A stretch of DNA of 64,000 bases, taken from Aegilops tauschii subsp. strangulata. Taxonomy: Eukaryota; Streptophyta; Magnoliopsida; Poales; Poaceae. Below, in pieces: positions 1 through 11,774 of this stretch (positions within the stretch are counted from its first letter, which is position 1; each line of letters starts with the position of its first letter). Below the pieces are notes generated by a model. That model was not told the origin of the DNA, searched no databases, and saw only the letters and a list, made by a program, of their open reading frames with translations. Location: the NCBI RefSeq assembly GCF_002575655.3, contig NC_053039.3, positions 375,635,633 through 375,699,632 of the forward strand, given 5' to 3'. A program made the position numbers and the translations under genes.

Positions 1-364
1 GGGTTCCTCCATAGCCCCGAGAACTAGGATGTTTACTTAGACATGAGACGACAAACATCATCACAATGATCAAGGCAACAAATGAATGTTTAATGTAACA
101 CACTTATGAGTCCACACTAAGGTTGGGTATTACAAAAAACAAGGTGTTGGTGATGAGGGCGTGGATGTCGATGATGATGAAGGTCGATGTATAGGTCTCC
201 TTGATCAGGTTGATGGTGTGGTGTTTCCCTTTTGCCGATTCCCCCTTTGGATCCCTTTCGGACTTGAGTTTCTTGGTTATGGAGCATGTTCTGATCTCTT
301 TATCCATTCGGTGTGTGATCCGAGGATACAAGGTTGAAGTAGTTAACCAGGGAGGCACCGCCGG

Positions 365-454
365 TTAGTACAACTGCTGGTACAAGCGGGCAAGCTCGTA
401 CAAGGTGTTGTCTTCTCTCCTGGATAGCTCTTCGAAGCTGGATTTGCTCCACAT
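365..454 (-). pseudogene. Short unidentified C-terminal-like reading frame
   Basis: A 29-codon minus-strand frame runs from an ATG at 454 to a TAA at 365-367. Its composition is protein-like, rich in charged residues, with a C-terminus reading ELARLYQQLY. The frame stays open a little upstream, so it could be the last exon of a gene fragment. No good splice acceptor with a pyrimidine tract is visible and I do not recognise the family. Chance is a real alternative. Confidence 0.2.
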
Positions 455-659
455 GATCGTCGCTTTGTATAGTAGGTTATTATCACGCCAAATGACATGA
501 TTTTCATGCATATAATGGTGATTTTTTAAGTATAGCTTCAAATAACCTTATCTTTTAGCATCATTGTGAAATAAGACAAAAAGGGTCTGCATCTTGTCAA
601 ATCCTATGAGTGCTATGCAAAATGAGAAGTAAAAAGTGATGTAAAACGGACTCATCAGC

Positions 660-1100
660 CTCACGCCGCGGTACGACAAGGAGGAGACCGGGGCGGCCAG
701 CGCGGATGCGGCTAATGTTGTGACATCTCCTATGGTGAGGAGATGTTGCCGGCGAGGCGATGGATTGGGCGGCGACGACGACCTTAGGGGCGACCGACAT
801 GGCGAGGGATTTGGCGGCTCGAATAGAATCAAGGAGTATGGAAATGAGGCGATGGAGGCAGATTTGGCGGGCGCGAAACTTGCGTCCGACGGCAGGGAGC
901 TTGGGGCAGGAGTGGGGAGGGGCGTCTCGAATCACAGGGCGATGGTTGGTGTGGGGGTTGGGGCAGCCAGATTGGCCGACAGAAACGCCCGACAATGTGG
1001 CTCGGGCGGCGAAGGAGTGGTGGCGGTAGGGCGGTCAGAATCGGGTGCAGCTATGGCGTGCAAGGAGGCGACTCCCGCGAGGAAAATTCAGATCTGGTAA
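660..1100 (+). other. GC-rich unclassified segment with an open frame
   Basis: This short GC-rich island sits in AT-rich surroundings. A frame is open from before 660 to the TAA at 1098-1100, with ATG candidates at 720 and later. The translation is rich in Gly, Ala and Arg with no domain I recognise. The abrupt change in composition on both sides suggests a captured exon or a transposon internal region. Function unknown. The flanking 1-360 and 1101-1555 hold nothing further that I can support. Confidence 0.2.
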
Positions 1101-1559
1101 TTCGGGTTCTTGCGGCAGCATTTTTCGTTTTTGTCGCCTTCTATGGAGAACTCAAATATATCACTTCTATATCAAGTTTTCGATTATGAAAAATAATTGT
1201 CGCCATGTAGGAACTAGTCTGCTTTTGGAGCCCTTTTTCGCCCTAAAATATTTCAAAAATTTATTATTTTTGTTTCACCTACGTTTTTTATATGCTGCTG
1301 TGCGAAACACACTATAAACACAACTGTGGTATGTGGGCTCATGGGCATCCAACGTACGAAGGGAATTGCGTTGCCAGCTCGACCCACCACAACATGGGCC
1401 AGGGGCATGGAGGCTGACGACCTGACGGAGACCAGGTAATAAAATTCAGGACGAGACCACAAATGATATAGATCGCTCGTTGCGAGCGTTAAGATAGGGA
1501 TCACTAACTGTGATCTCCTGGGTCAGCCCATTAAGCAGTTCCAGATCAAAGCGAAGCGT

Positions 1560-2245
1560 GCATGATCCACTGACTGTTTTTCATTTCTTTCTTTTCTTTT
1601 TCCTGTGTTTTCTATTTTTATTTTTCCAAAAATTTCAAATAATGTTCAAAATTTTCAGAAAAATATTTGAAATTTTGAAAATGGTTCATGTTTTCAAATT
1701 TTGTTCATGAGTTCATTTTGTTCCGAAAATTCAAAATTTGTTCAAAATTCAATTGGATGTTCATAGATTTCAAAAAATGTTCACATTTTTCAAAACAAAA
1801 TGTAAGGAATTTCAAACACTTTCACTTGTTTGAAAGTTGTTTGGTTTTAATCCCCAACATTTTTTTAATTAACAAACATTTTCTAGACATGCATTTTTTG
1901 AATTCGTGAATGCCTTTTGGATTCGGAATCATTTTTTCAAATCCATGAACAATATTTAGTTCGTGAACATTTTTATAAATCCGCAAACAATTTTTGAATT
2001 CATGAACATTTTTTTAGAATTCATGTTTTTTTGAATTTTTAAACATTTTTTCAAATCCGCCAACAATTTTTGAATTCATAATTTTTTTGAATTTAAAAAA
2101 AAATTCAAATCCGCCAACAATTTCTGAATTCATAATGGTTTTTTTAAAATTGCAACATTTTTTTGATTGTAAAGATTTTTAGAATTCATGAACATTTTTT
2201 GGACAAGCGACCATTTAAAAAAAAATCTGATTATTTTTTTGAATT
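1560..2245. repeat. AT-rich degenerate repeat (GAATTCATGAACATTTTT-like)
   Basis: Degenerate tandem units of about 20-35 bp are built on variants of TTCATGAACATTTTT and TTCAAAATTT. Open frames here are low-complexity and encode runs of Phe, Lys and Asn, so they are not read as genes. Similar AACATTTTT units recur at 5.4-6.4 kb and 23.3-24.3 kb. Confidence 0.6.
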
Positions 2246-2729
2246 AGAAACCAACCTTGGTAGAAAAAACAAGCTAGGAAAAACCAAGTGTAGAGAAAAT
2301 AAGCAACGCTCTTGGGCCGGTTCACTAACCGGAGGCTGTGAGTGCGATGCCACAGGGAGGGAACGATCCAGTGTTACTACTAGCACTAGCTTAGCCTTAA
2401 AAAAACTAGCGTTAGCTTGATCGATTTATATATGCTCCTAATTCGGCCGTGCAGTCATGTAGCGCATGAGCGATGGCAGGCCACACGACAAGGGAGCGAA
2501 GCGACCCATGAACACGATGGCAGCTTCCCGGGGTGAGGGGGGTGCTCGATGCGTTTGTATGTTGTCTGTGATGCAGACTTGCAATAGTTTCTCACTTCCC
2601 GGTGAGGGGGAGAAAATACAACACAGCCTGGACTAGCTATACGATGGACCTGCAAAATGATTATGATTGGCTAGGGCCTACCAGATCTTCAAAACGTTGT
2701 TGGGCTACCTCCGATCGGAAATCAAATTT

Positions 2730-3085
2730 GGCTCCTGGGAGCATGTGCTCCTGCACGCGAACAATGATTTTTGAAATGTTTAAAAAATTTAATTTTTTAT
2801 GTATTCATAGTCACATCCAAATGCTAGTTGCAAAGTTTTAGTAAAAAGGTTAAATAATATGGCATGTGCAAAAACAACAAATTAAACACCAAATGTTACC
2901 CAAAATTGTCACCCCAAATTTGTCTTTTCACCGCCAAAACACTAGTGCTCCGTTTCACATGAAAATTGTCAAGCATGCTTGCGACACTAAAACGAACATC
3001 CACAAACAAAAATCGGAATTTTTTGAAAACATTTTACCCTTTTTTTGAGGTACTATTCATCCGGGAACAAATGCTCCCAGGAGCC
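2730..3085. mobile_element. MITE-like element, copy 1
   Basis: The sequence is bounded by perfect 15 bp inverted repeats, GGCTCCTGGGAGCAT at 2730-2744 and its complement at 3071-3085. It is 356 bp long with no coding capacity. The family was not identified and no clear target duplication was seen. Confidence 0.65.
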
Positions 3086-3411
3086 AAAACGCCTCCCCTA
3101 CCTCTGATGGCTAAATATGTTGAATTTCAACATAGTTTCTTCCCGCGAATGCTATATCTCACCAAAATCATTGATTAACTCGGGTACCCCATGTAAAGGT
3201 CACTCCCACTTTCCAGGTTGCGATAAGTGGGAGCTTGCTCGATGCGTTTGTATGTTGTCTGTGGTGCAGACTTGCAGTAGTTTCTCACTTCCCGGTGAGG
3301 GGGAGAAAATACAACACAGCCTATACGATGGACCTGCAAAATGAGTATGATGGGCTAGGGCCTACCAGATCTTCAAAACGTTGTTGCGCTACCTCCAATC
3401 GGAAATCCAAT

Positions 3412-3767
3412 GGCTCCCGGGGGCACGTGCTCCTGCACGTGAAAAATGATTTTTGAAATGTTTAAAAAATCTATTTTTTTATGTATTCGTAGTCACATCC
3501 AAATGCTAGTTGCAAAATTTTAGTAAAAAGGTTGAATATTTTGGCCTGTGTAAAAACAACAAATAAAACACCAAATGTTACCCAAAAATGTCACCCTGAA
3601 TTTGTCTTTTCACTGCCAAAACACTATTGCTCCGTTTCGCATGAAAATTTTCAAGCATGCTTGCAACACTAAAACGAACATCCACAAACAAAAATCAGAA
3701 TTTTTTTAAAACAGTTTACCCCTTTTTTGAGGTACTATTCATCCGAGAACAAATGCTCCCAGGAGCC
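3412..3767. mobile_element. MITE-like element, copy 2
   Basis: This is the same 356 bp element as at 2730-3085, carried in the second unit of the tandem duplication. The left terminal repeat has substitutions (GGCTCCCGGGGGCAC) while the right one is unchanged. It arose by segmental duplication rather than a second insertion, because the flanks are duplicated too. Confidence 0.65.
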
Positions 3768-4119
3768 AAAACGCCTCCCCTACCTCCAATGGCTAAATAT
3801 GTTGAATTTGAACACAGTGTCTTCCCGCGAATGTTATATCTCACCAAAATCACTAATTAACTCGGGTACCCCATGCAAAGGTCACTCCCACCTTCCAGGT
3901 TGCGACAAGTGTGAGCTTTCCCTTTTTTTGTAGATTCTTTTGTTCAAAATATTTTTCTCTTAAACCATGCGTCCAAACTACAAACTGTTTTCACCGTTGT
4001 TCTCGCGTCGAGATTTTCAAAACTAGATCCCACATTAATAGCTTTTGACAAAAAAATTACATGAAAAAATCGGAAGAAACTGAGACAGAAGCCTGATTTC
4101 CCCCCACTTATTTTCCCTT

Positions 4120-4440
4120 TGCGAGAGGCACAGCGGAAGAAAAAAAACATGTTTTTCCCTTTCCATGAGGCACATGTGACTTTCGTGGAAGTAAACCTGC
4201 GCCTCGACGAGAAGCAAATATGTGGCTCTTGCGAAAACATATTTTTTTCTCTTTACAAGAGGCATAGTTGTGCCTCTCACAGAAGCAAACCTGTGCCTCC
4301 AAGAGAAACAAATATGTACCTCTCGTAGAAGAAATAAAAAACGCGTTTTCCCCTTTTCTGAGATGCACAACTGTCCCTCTCGTCGAAGCACAACTATGCC
4401 TTCAGGAGAAGCAAATTTGTGTCTCTCGAGTAAAATGCGT
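4120..4440. repeat. Degenerate GTGCCTC / AGAAGCAAA repeat
   Basis: About eight imperfect units of 30-40 bp alternate a GAGGCACA or GTGCCTCT core with AGAAGCAAA. Several short open frames on both strands reflect only the repeat. The adjoining 3919-4119 and 4441-4705 show nothing recognisable. Confidence 0.55.
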
Positions 4441-4705
4441 TTTCTCGCGCATTATTTTTGGGGTCCAAAACCTATGGACAGCCGGTCAAAAAATGAAAAG
4501 CCAAAACGACCCAAAACCAATCTAAACCCCAAAAATGCATAAAAAAAATAAAAAAAATATGTTGCAACGGCTCAGAGCAAACCTCACATAACACGTGGCA
4601 ACGGCTCAGAGTGGCCCTTGAGGAGCTCCACGCTTGTAGTGAGTTATAGCATTCCTCTCACCTGAAGCATGCGCATATCGGGCTGGCCCATTAGCTTCAG
4701 CTCGC

Positions 4706-6500
4706 TTGATCGGTGACGTACTGGTTTGTTTGATTTTTCTTTCATTTTTTGTTTTCTTTCTTTTCTTACTGTTTTTGTTTCTTTATTGGTTTTCTTTGGG
4801 TTTTTTTTTGTTTTTACTAGTTTTCTTGGTTTCTTTCATGGGTTTTACTGATTTTCTCCTTTTTTTGTTCTTTGGTTCTTTTTTGGTTTTCACTAGTTTT
4901 TTATCTGTTTTCTTTCTTTCTTCGTTTTTCCTCATTGTTCTGTTTCTTTTCTTGGTTTTCTTTATTTTTCTTTGTTTCCTTCTCAAGTTCATTCTTTTGC
5001 ATTGTTATTTTTTATTTTCTTTTTGGTTTTCTTTTTTGGTTTTCTTTTTTGGTTTTCTTCTATTTCCTGTGCTTTTTGCCAATTTTCATTGGTTTCTTTT
5101 TTGTTCAACACAACTTTCTTTTCTGTACAGATTCATCATTTTTACTATACAACAGGCACATTTTTCACATATACTTTTAACATCATGGTTACATTTTATT
5201 TCTTTCTTTCAGGGTTTTCCTTTTCATACTCATTCCCTTTCTTTCCTTGGGTTTTTGGCTTCTTTCTTGATTTTCAAAGGTTTCTTTTGCTTTTATTTGT
5301 TTCTTTATCGGTATTCATTGTTCTCCATTTTTTGGCACTTGTTTCTTCATTTTGTTTTTCATGTTATTTTTTATTCAGTTTCCTTTGTTTCTTTTTTCTT
5401 TTTTTCTTTTTTTCTTTTGGTTTTTATTCTACATTTTTTGTAAAGTCGAAAATATTTCTCTAATACATGTTTAACATTATTTTTAAAATAGGTTTAACAT
5501 TCTTTGAATACACGGTCAACATTTTTTCTATATACATTTCTAACATTTTTCATATGCATGATTAACATTTTCTAAATAGAACATTAACATGTTTTTAATA
5601 CATAGTCAATATTTTTTTGTTATACACATTAACATTTTCAAATGCTTGAGTAAAAATATTGAAATAAAAGATTAATATTTTTCTGATAGATGGTCAACAT
5701 TTTTCTATACATATTTAACATTTTTGCATTGGTTTTTTGGGTTGTATTTTATTATCGTTTTTATTTGTTTTATCTTTTAGTTTTATTGGTTCTCTTCGTA
5801 TTCCTGTGCTTTTTGTCGATCCTCGGTGTTTCATTTTTGTTCAAAGCAGGTTTTTTCCAGTATACATTCAACATTTTTCATATACATCAAAAACATTTCT
5901 ATATACATGTTTAACATTTTCCCGATACATGGTTAAAATATTTGAAAACTTATGTTTTTTATGCCTATTCTTTTAATATATATGTACTAATGTCTACTTT
6001 CTTCATACACCTTGTACATTTTTCGTATTCATATGACATTATTTTTATACATGTTCAATATTTTAAAAATAATCGATTAACATTTTTTAAATGCATGTTT
6101 TGATATTTAAAATTTTTATATACATCAAGAACATTTTATAAAAGTTTAATATTTTTTGAATATATGATTAACATTTTTCAAAAACAATGATTAAATCTTT
6201 TTTTCAAGTACATGTTCGATGTCTAATTTGTGCCATACACATTTATATATTTTTCGTATACAACTAAAACATTTATCTTATATAATTTTTACATTTCTCA
6301 AATAGTATATGATTAACTTTTTTCAAAACACATGTTTTTGGACATTGTTGCTCCAATATGTGCTATACACTTTTTCCAAATATGTGTTGCAACATTTTTT
6401 CAAAAGCTATCAACATTTTTTAACATTGCACAAACATTTTTACAAACTTAAGTTTTTTTAAATATGCGTAATTTAGAATTATTTAAATAGAAAAAATAGA
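4706..6500. repeat. T-rich low-complexity tract, duplicated copy 1
   Basis: The first ~750 bp are dominated by TTTCTTT, TTTTCTTTGG and similar words. The rest consists of AACATTTTT units spaced 20-35 bp apart. Long open frames encode almost pure Phe, Leu and Ser and are composition artefacts. The tract, including non-repetitive words at its edges such as GCTCGCTTGATCGGTGACG-like sequence, reappears at 22560-24340. It lies downstream of the WAK gene in both copies, so it belongs to the segmental duplication. Confidence 0.7.
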
Positions 6501-6703
6501 AAAAGAAAGAGAAAAGGAAGAAACAAAATCGAACGAATGAAAAACGATCGAGCGAAAAGCACAACTGGGCCGGCCCATTACCATGTTGTTTCAGGGAAGG
6601 GGATGGTTTGTCTTGCTAGAGGCGAGACATAGCCGCGCCTGTGTTTTCCCGGCCGAAAAGAAAAAGGCTGACGTAGAAGTCCAGTAGTCTGAATTGGGTT
6701 ATA

Positions 6704-6807
6704 CTCCCTCCGTCCGAAAATACTTGTCCTAGAAATGGCTGTATCTAGATTTATTTAGTTATAGATACATTCATTTTATTCATTTGTCTATTTCCGGACG
6801 GAGGAAG
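6704..6807. mobile_element. Stowaway-like MITE
   Basis: The terminal inverted repeat CTCCCTCCGTCCGAAAATAC at the left pairs with TTTCCGGACGGAGGAAG at the right, flanked by TA dinucleotides. The size of about 104 bp fits the Stowaway group. The paralogous site near 24541 lacks it, giving an empty site. Confidence 0.85.
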
Positions 6808-7146
6808 TACATGATACCAGACTCTTGACTGATCATAGCTTTTTTTGTTGTTGCGAAAGACTGTTAATAAAATACAAAGATTTAGAGGACGTGTCAAGCA
6901 TTTACCACACTACATCATATTTGAAAAGCGAACTATGCAAAATTGATGAAATAATAACTCACATATATCTGCAATTTTTAAAAGATACATAACCATATAA
7001 ACACCGAAACTTGTACATGTATAATTGGCAAAATGAATAGTAACATAAAGGTAGCTATAACAATTGACTGTTTATTCTATTAATGATGCCACTGATTTCT
7101 TGCTTTCGAATACAAAATAAACAAAGCAAAACGATGGCGTGATTAC

Positions 7147-8323
7147 TTAACGACCTGACTGCAGACCATTAACAACTTTCTTCTCGATGCTGAAATATTC
7201 AACACTTGTTATTGTCGAGCTGACCATCGATGAGGGCTCCCCAAGTAGGCATTCCATCTCTTCAGGGTTCCGCTGCACCCATGGATGTTGCAGCACCTTC
7301 CTCAGACTATCAAGCTTCTCCGCAACTTCCTTCATCGATGGCCTGTTGTCACCACACATCTCTAAGCAACGCATCGCTAGCTCCGCGATCTCTTCAAGAA
7401 TCTCTGTGTTATCCCTGTCCTTGAGCTCAACATCCAAGATTTGCTCGAGCTTATTCTCCTTCATGGCATACATAAACATCATCGATAGGCTCTTCTCGTG
7501 GGCAGGGACATCCGGATTGAAATTAAATGGCAATTTGGCCGTGAGTAGCTCCAACAAAACAACCCCAAAGCTGTACACGTCGCTCTTGTCCGTCAGCAGA
7601 TTGGTTTGCATGTACTCCGGGTCAAGGTACCCGCATGTTCCATGTACCAGTGTGATGAATTGTGACTTATCAGTTGGTGCCAGGATGGAGGCGCCAAAGT
7701 CAGAAACTTTAGCTTGGTGGTCCATGTCAAGAAGAATGTTGGACGACTTGACATCACCGTGGAGGATCGGCGTCGAAGTCGACGAGTGAAGGTAGGCAAG
7801 AGCCTCGGCGGACTCATGGGCGATCCCCAAGCGAGTAGCCAAGGAGATACGCATACCATGGTCACCGTGTATGAGCTGGAAGAGGGTGCCATTTGGGACA
7901 AACTCATATACCAGCATAGGGACTTCCACTTCAAGGCAACACCCGAGGAGCTTCACTATATTTCTATGGTTGACCTGGGACAAGATTAGCATTTCTTTAC
8001 CGAATTCTTTCTTTTGTTGCTCGTCGATGGTCTTGCATCTCTTCACCGCTACTTCCACATTACCCTTAAGAAACCCCTTGTACACGGTCCCATAGCCTCC
8101 TTGACCCAGTACTCGTTGTTCACCGAATCTGTTTGTGGCTTGCTGCAATTCTTCTTCCGTGAATATTTTGAATGTAATACCTTGCTTTGACCTCATCTCA
8201 TCAAATAATATCAGACCACCGTGTCGTCGGAAGTATTCCTTTTTCATGTTTTGTAGTTTCTCTCCTGGATCAAGCAGACACATGATACAACAACCACAAA
8301 GACGACAAGTACCACACTTGCAC
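7147..8323 (-). pseudogene. WAK copy 1 exon 4: transmembrane and kinase domain
   Basis: The exon starts after the acceptor at 8324-8325. The first codons encode a Val-rich membrane helix, then a frameshift at about 8243-8252 breaks the frame ahead of the kinase. From 8283 downward a 378-codon frame contains the glycine loop [11 protein letters not shown], the VAVK lysine, the catalytic loop HGDVKSSN (Gly in place of the usual Arg), DFGAS and LDPEY. The stop TAA is at 7147-7149. The kinase itself is intact and about 90% identical by eye to copy 2. Confidence 0.85.
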
Positions 8324-8503
8324 CTGCAGGTATTTGTTCACAACAAGTTAGTTTCCATATGAGTAATGACTACTTAAAAGTGTTGTGTTGAAGGAAAAAT
8401 AGAAATACCAACTACGCCTGCCAATGACACATGTATATCCAATGCAAAAAAAATTATGATCACCCAATGCAAATATTTGACCATCAGTTTCAACAAAAAT
8501 ACA

Positions 8504-8615
8504 CTCCCTTCGTCCGAAAATACTTGTCCTAGAAATGAATAAAATCGATGTATCTATAACTAAAATAAGTCTAGATACAACCATTTCTAGGACAAGTATT
8601 TCCGGATGGAGGGAG
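8504..8615. mobile_element. Stowaway-like MITE in WAK copy 1 intron 3
   Basis: CTCCCTTCGTCCGAAAATAC at the left pairs with TATTTCCGGATGGAGGGAG at the right, about 112 bp apart. A TA follows the right end. The terminal sequence is almost the same as in the 6704-6807 element, so both belong to one family. It lies between exons 3 and 4 and has no counterpart in copy 2. Confidence 0.8.
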
Positions 8616-8922
8616 TATTATCTTAAAAGAAATCACAACCTTATAAATGTATATTTGATAACCTTATAAATGTATATTTGATAATGAATCTAGCATGAAT
8701 TTTATGTTATCAATGTTTGTAGAGTTTTGGAAAGTGATGGTCAAACTTTTAAAGGTTTGATGTACTTGTAAAATAACGACCACATTTGCTACCATGAGTA
8801 GGAATTTGGCCAAATAGGAATTGCTTAAATCAAGAAAATATATACCGGACTATCACGTTAGTATAAACTTCATATTGTTTTCATGCGTCTCCAATCAACT
8901 GTCTACATGAGATGTAACTTAC

Positions 8923-9078
8923 CTACAACAGGCATCGCCGGAAAAAGGAAATGCTTTTGCACACAACCGTCATTCGTCATATAATCTCCTGGGTGGCATG
9001 AACAACTGTAATGCCCTAACGTGTTCTCGCAGATTCCAGAGCCACAGAGAGTAGCATTTTCATGGCACTCGTCAATAT
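8923..9078 (-). pseudogene. WAK copy 1 exon 3: calcium-type EGF module
   Basis: The exon is bordered by an AG acceptor (TTCTGTTCCAG on the minus strand) and a GTAAGT donor. It encodes DIDECHENATLCGSGICEN and onward through six cysteines, the signature of a calcium-binding EGF module. It is 156 nt against 147 nt in copy 2, an in-frame difference of three codons. Confidence 0.85.
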
Positions 9079-9197
9079 CTGGAACAGAACAATTGTTTTC
9101 AGTTTAAGTTACCAAGAAGTGCGTAAATGTGGCTCCTGAATTAACAAGGTGCACAAGAGTTCATGTCAAATGTACAAGGCAGCAAAAGGGAAGTCAC

Positions 9198-9649
9198 CTT
9201 GGCATCCGTTTATGATGTAAGGGTTGCCTTTGTACCCATCAGAGCAATTGCAGCGATAACCTGGCGCGTTGGTGGTGGAATTCACGCACACACTGTTGCT
9301 GCTAACACAGGCGTAGGAACTATTCTTCTTAGCTTGCTCGCAACTCGACGATTCTATTTCCCAGTTCAGGACAATAGGAACTCCAGCTTTGTATGTATCA
9401 TTGAATACTGTGGAGTTGACATAGCTGGTTTTGAAACTGAAAGCCGCCTTTTCTATAAGTGCCACGTAGCTGCAAGGACTGCCGTCTCTCCATGTTTGTG
9501 AGGTGTTATAGTTTTTGTTGAAATAGCCATAAATTCCGTACGCCTTTCGGGACATCGGCTTGACAGCAGCCGAAACCATCGCATGTGGCATTCTTCAGGG
9601 TATCCGTGCCACGATAGTTGTCGCAAGAGGACGAGCAGCCTACCACATA
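9198..9649 (-). pseudogene. WAK copy 1 exon 2: extracellular region and EGF module, frameshifted
   Basis: The exon starts after a TGCAG acceptor with YVVGCSSSC and continues to GCCQADVPKGVR. There the frame shifts, by a 2 nt deletion relative to copy 2, at about 9537-9547. The downstream frame is open and ends in a Cys-rich EGF-like stretch (CSDGYKGNPYIINGC), followed by a GTGACT donor. Without the second frame the EGF modules and the kinase cannot be translated. Confidence 0.8.
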
Positions 9650-9788
9650 CTGCACGGAGAAAGTGTATATGAGATGTCTTGAACCAAACTTACACTAGTA
9701 CCATTTTTTCATGAAATGAATCCTGGTTTGTAATACCACATGTGTTGCATGTCAATTAACACTATTTAAACAGAATATCTCTTTAAAA

Positions 9789-10095
9789 TCAAAAGTGAAA
9801 AGTATATTTTTCGTCCCTCGATTATATCGAAAGTCTAGAAATGGTCCCTTAATTTCAATGCCAGAATTTCTTAGTCCCCCAACTGCCAAAACCGGATACT
9901 TTTCGTGCCTCCGGCCATTTGGATCAAAACCGGAAATTCTTAGCTCCAAACAATCAAAACCAGATATTTTTCGCCCCTCCGACCATTCGTGTTCTGGTTT
10001 TGACTCGGACCCTAAGAATTTCTGGTTTTGGAATCGAGGGACCATTTCTTGACTTTCGATATAATTGAGGGGTGAAAAATATACTTTTTCCAAAT
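9789..10095. mobile_element. Fold-back MITE in WAK copy 1 intron 1
   Basis: About 55 bp at the left (ATTATATCGAAAGTC at 9823-9837, running into AGAAATGGTCCC) is repeated in inverted form at 10038-10095 (GACTTTCGATATAAT). The middle holds smaller inverted words around CAAAACCGGA. The element is about 305 bp, non-coding, and lies about 140 bp upstream of exon 2. Confidence 0.7.
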
Positions 10096-10439
10096 CAAAA
10101 TAATTAAGATAATCTTTCCTAAAAGTGTACTGGAAATGGAAAAATGTTTCTCTATGCTATAGTTAGCGTCATAGATTGCCGACAAGTTATCTGGAAGCTT
10201 AAAATACCACATATATAGCATTATGTATTTCTAGTTGACCACTCAAAATAGTATCCCGAAGACAAGAATGTATTACATGTATTAAAAAAGTATGATTGGT
10301 TAACCGAAAACAGAAAGACACGCTACAAAATATCACAAAAAGCAAAATATTCAATGATAGACCTTACTTAATCAACAAATCATAGTTGACAAAACTATGT
10401 AAATACCAACAATTTTTGTTCTTTTGAGAAAACACTCTT

Positions 10440-11560
10440 TTGAAATAGACCTTCGTCCCGCTTTATAGATAAAGCCACACAGCCGAACGATGCAAGGTGT
10501 TGAGGAAATTCTCCCACAAGCTGATCAAAGATAGCATGATAAAAACTAGTCGAACACCGCTAACAACACAGAAGTGCGCTACTCAGCACACCCCCAACTA
10601 GCTAACGAGTAATAGCATGGGAGAGGGTGAGGGTAGAACACCCTGAGACACCACCAAAGCCATCAGCGACACACGAAGACAAGCAACCTAGAAGAAACCA
10701 CCGGATTTCGCTGCAACAATTCCAGCACACCACCGCCCGAGAGGACCCTCTGTCCTCTCGCTCTAGACCGAGGAGCGCCGACTCTGCCTTGCACAAAAAG
10801 GAAGAAGAGTCATAAGACCTCATCATGTGTAAATGAGGGGGGCCAAAAGTGACCATCAGTCGCCGTAAATGAGGTGGGATCGAGTGATACTCCAAACAAG
10901 CCCAACCATGCCTTTGCGACCGGAGGACACCCGCACTCGCCAGAGACACCCCCCCCCCCCCCAAGAGGGTTACTAGGCACATCTCCACCGTCATTGATCC
11001 CGCTGGAGCGAGCATTGGTTTTCACTCAGAGCGCTAGCAAGGGCGTGTAGAACCAAGGCGGTGCCTCCAAGAGAAACACGACACCCGCAGGCATCGCTAT
11101 CTCTGGCACCAAGACGCGGAGCTTTTGCCTGGCAACTCCCACACACTTCGCCGAGTGGCTGAAGTCACCCACCACGACGGGATCAAGAACTCCGATCAAG
11201 ATCGGAGTTTTGCCGCCATAGACAACAGCGGCCTCGCCAAGACCACCTGCCATGACGCACCTCACCCTTCACATGACCAAGGAAACAGTGTCGTCACGCT
11301 ACTCACCGAAGAGCCAACAATAAGGCACGTCATCCAGGGCATCCACACCTGCCACTGCCGGTGCCCATGGTCACCGCCGACCAAAGGAGGAGCAAAGGCA
11401 ACCCTACATACGTATGTGGAAGCTATGGGTCTACATAACGTATTTGACTTGCAAAAGATAAGGATAGTAATGGATTGGGTACGAGGTGAGTGGAATAATT
11501 TATATATCCATCTCCAAGATGCTCATTGACGTCAATATCTACCAATATCCATGTCCATGG
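10440..11560 (-). other. GC-rich transposon remnant, possibly LINE-derived
   Basis: Sequence in the first intron of WAK copy 1 switches from AT-rich to GC-rich near 10440. The left edge contains GCTTTATAGATAAAGC, which resembles the stem found near LINE 3' ends, here on the minus strand. Short open frames on both strands match nothing I recognise, and no reverse transcriptase motif is visible. A 14-base C run lies at about 10951-10964. Assignment is tentative. Confidence 0.3.
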
Positions 11561-11774
11561 ACATAGGATTTTACCCGTGCCCATACCCAATAGGCATCCA
11601 CCTTTGATGGGTACTTAATAGACAGGTCTAGAAACACACAGAAATGCATGTCATTCAATTGTAAATTTGATGAAAAATATGAAATTGAAATCACTTTTTA
11701 CACAGTTGGACTTCACATGCAAGGACATATCACAGAAATAAAGTTTATAACTTGAATATTTTAGGAATTTGCTA

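Larger units (their letters stand above)
2541..3918. repeat. Tandem duplication, two units of about 694 bp
   Basis: The segment starting near 2541 (GCTCGATGCG at 2543) is repeated from about 3235 (GCTCGATGCG at 3237), a period of 694 bp. The two copies stay closely alignable to about 3918 with scattered substitutions and small indels. Each copy contains one copy of the same inverted-repeat element. There is no coding content. Confidence 0.85.

Noticed and set aside
4706..5463. Long plus-strand open frames (up to 245 codons) of mostly Phe, Leu and Ser
   Set aside because: They arise from a T-rich tract lacking stops. Three frames are open at once, and the paralogous tract at 22.6 kb has the same property without a conserved frame.
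7187..7789. A 200-codon frame opposite the WAK copy 1 kinase (and 191 codons at 24925-25500)
   Set aside because: It is a shadow of the kinase codons on the other strand. No domain, and the kinase strand carries all family motifs.
10951..10964. Long C or G runs (also about 14627-14639 and 28350-28362) as structural signals
   Set aside because: Isolated homopolymers are common in repeats and error-prone in assembly; no G-quadruplex spacing is seen.
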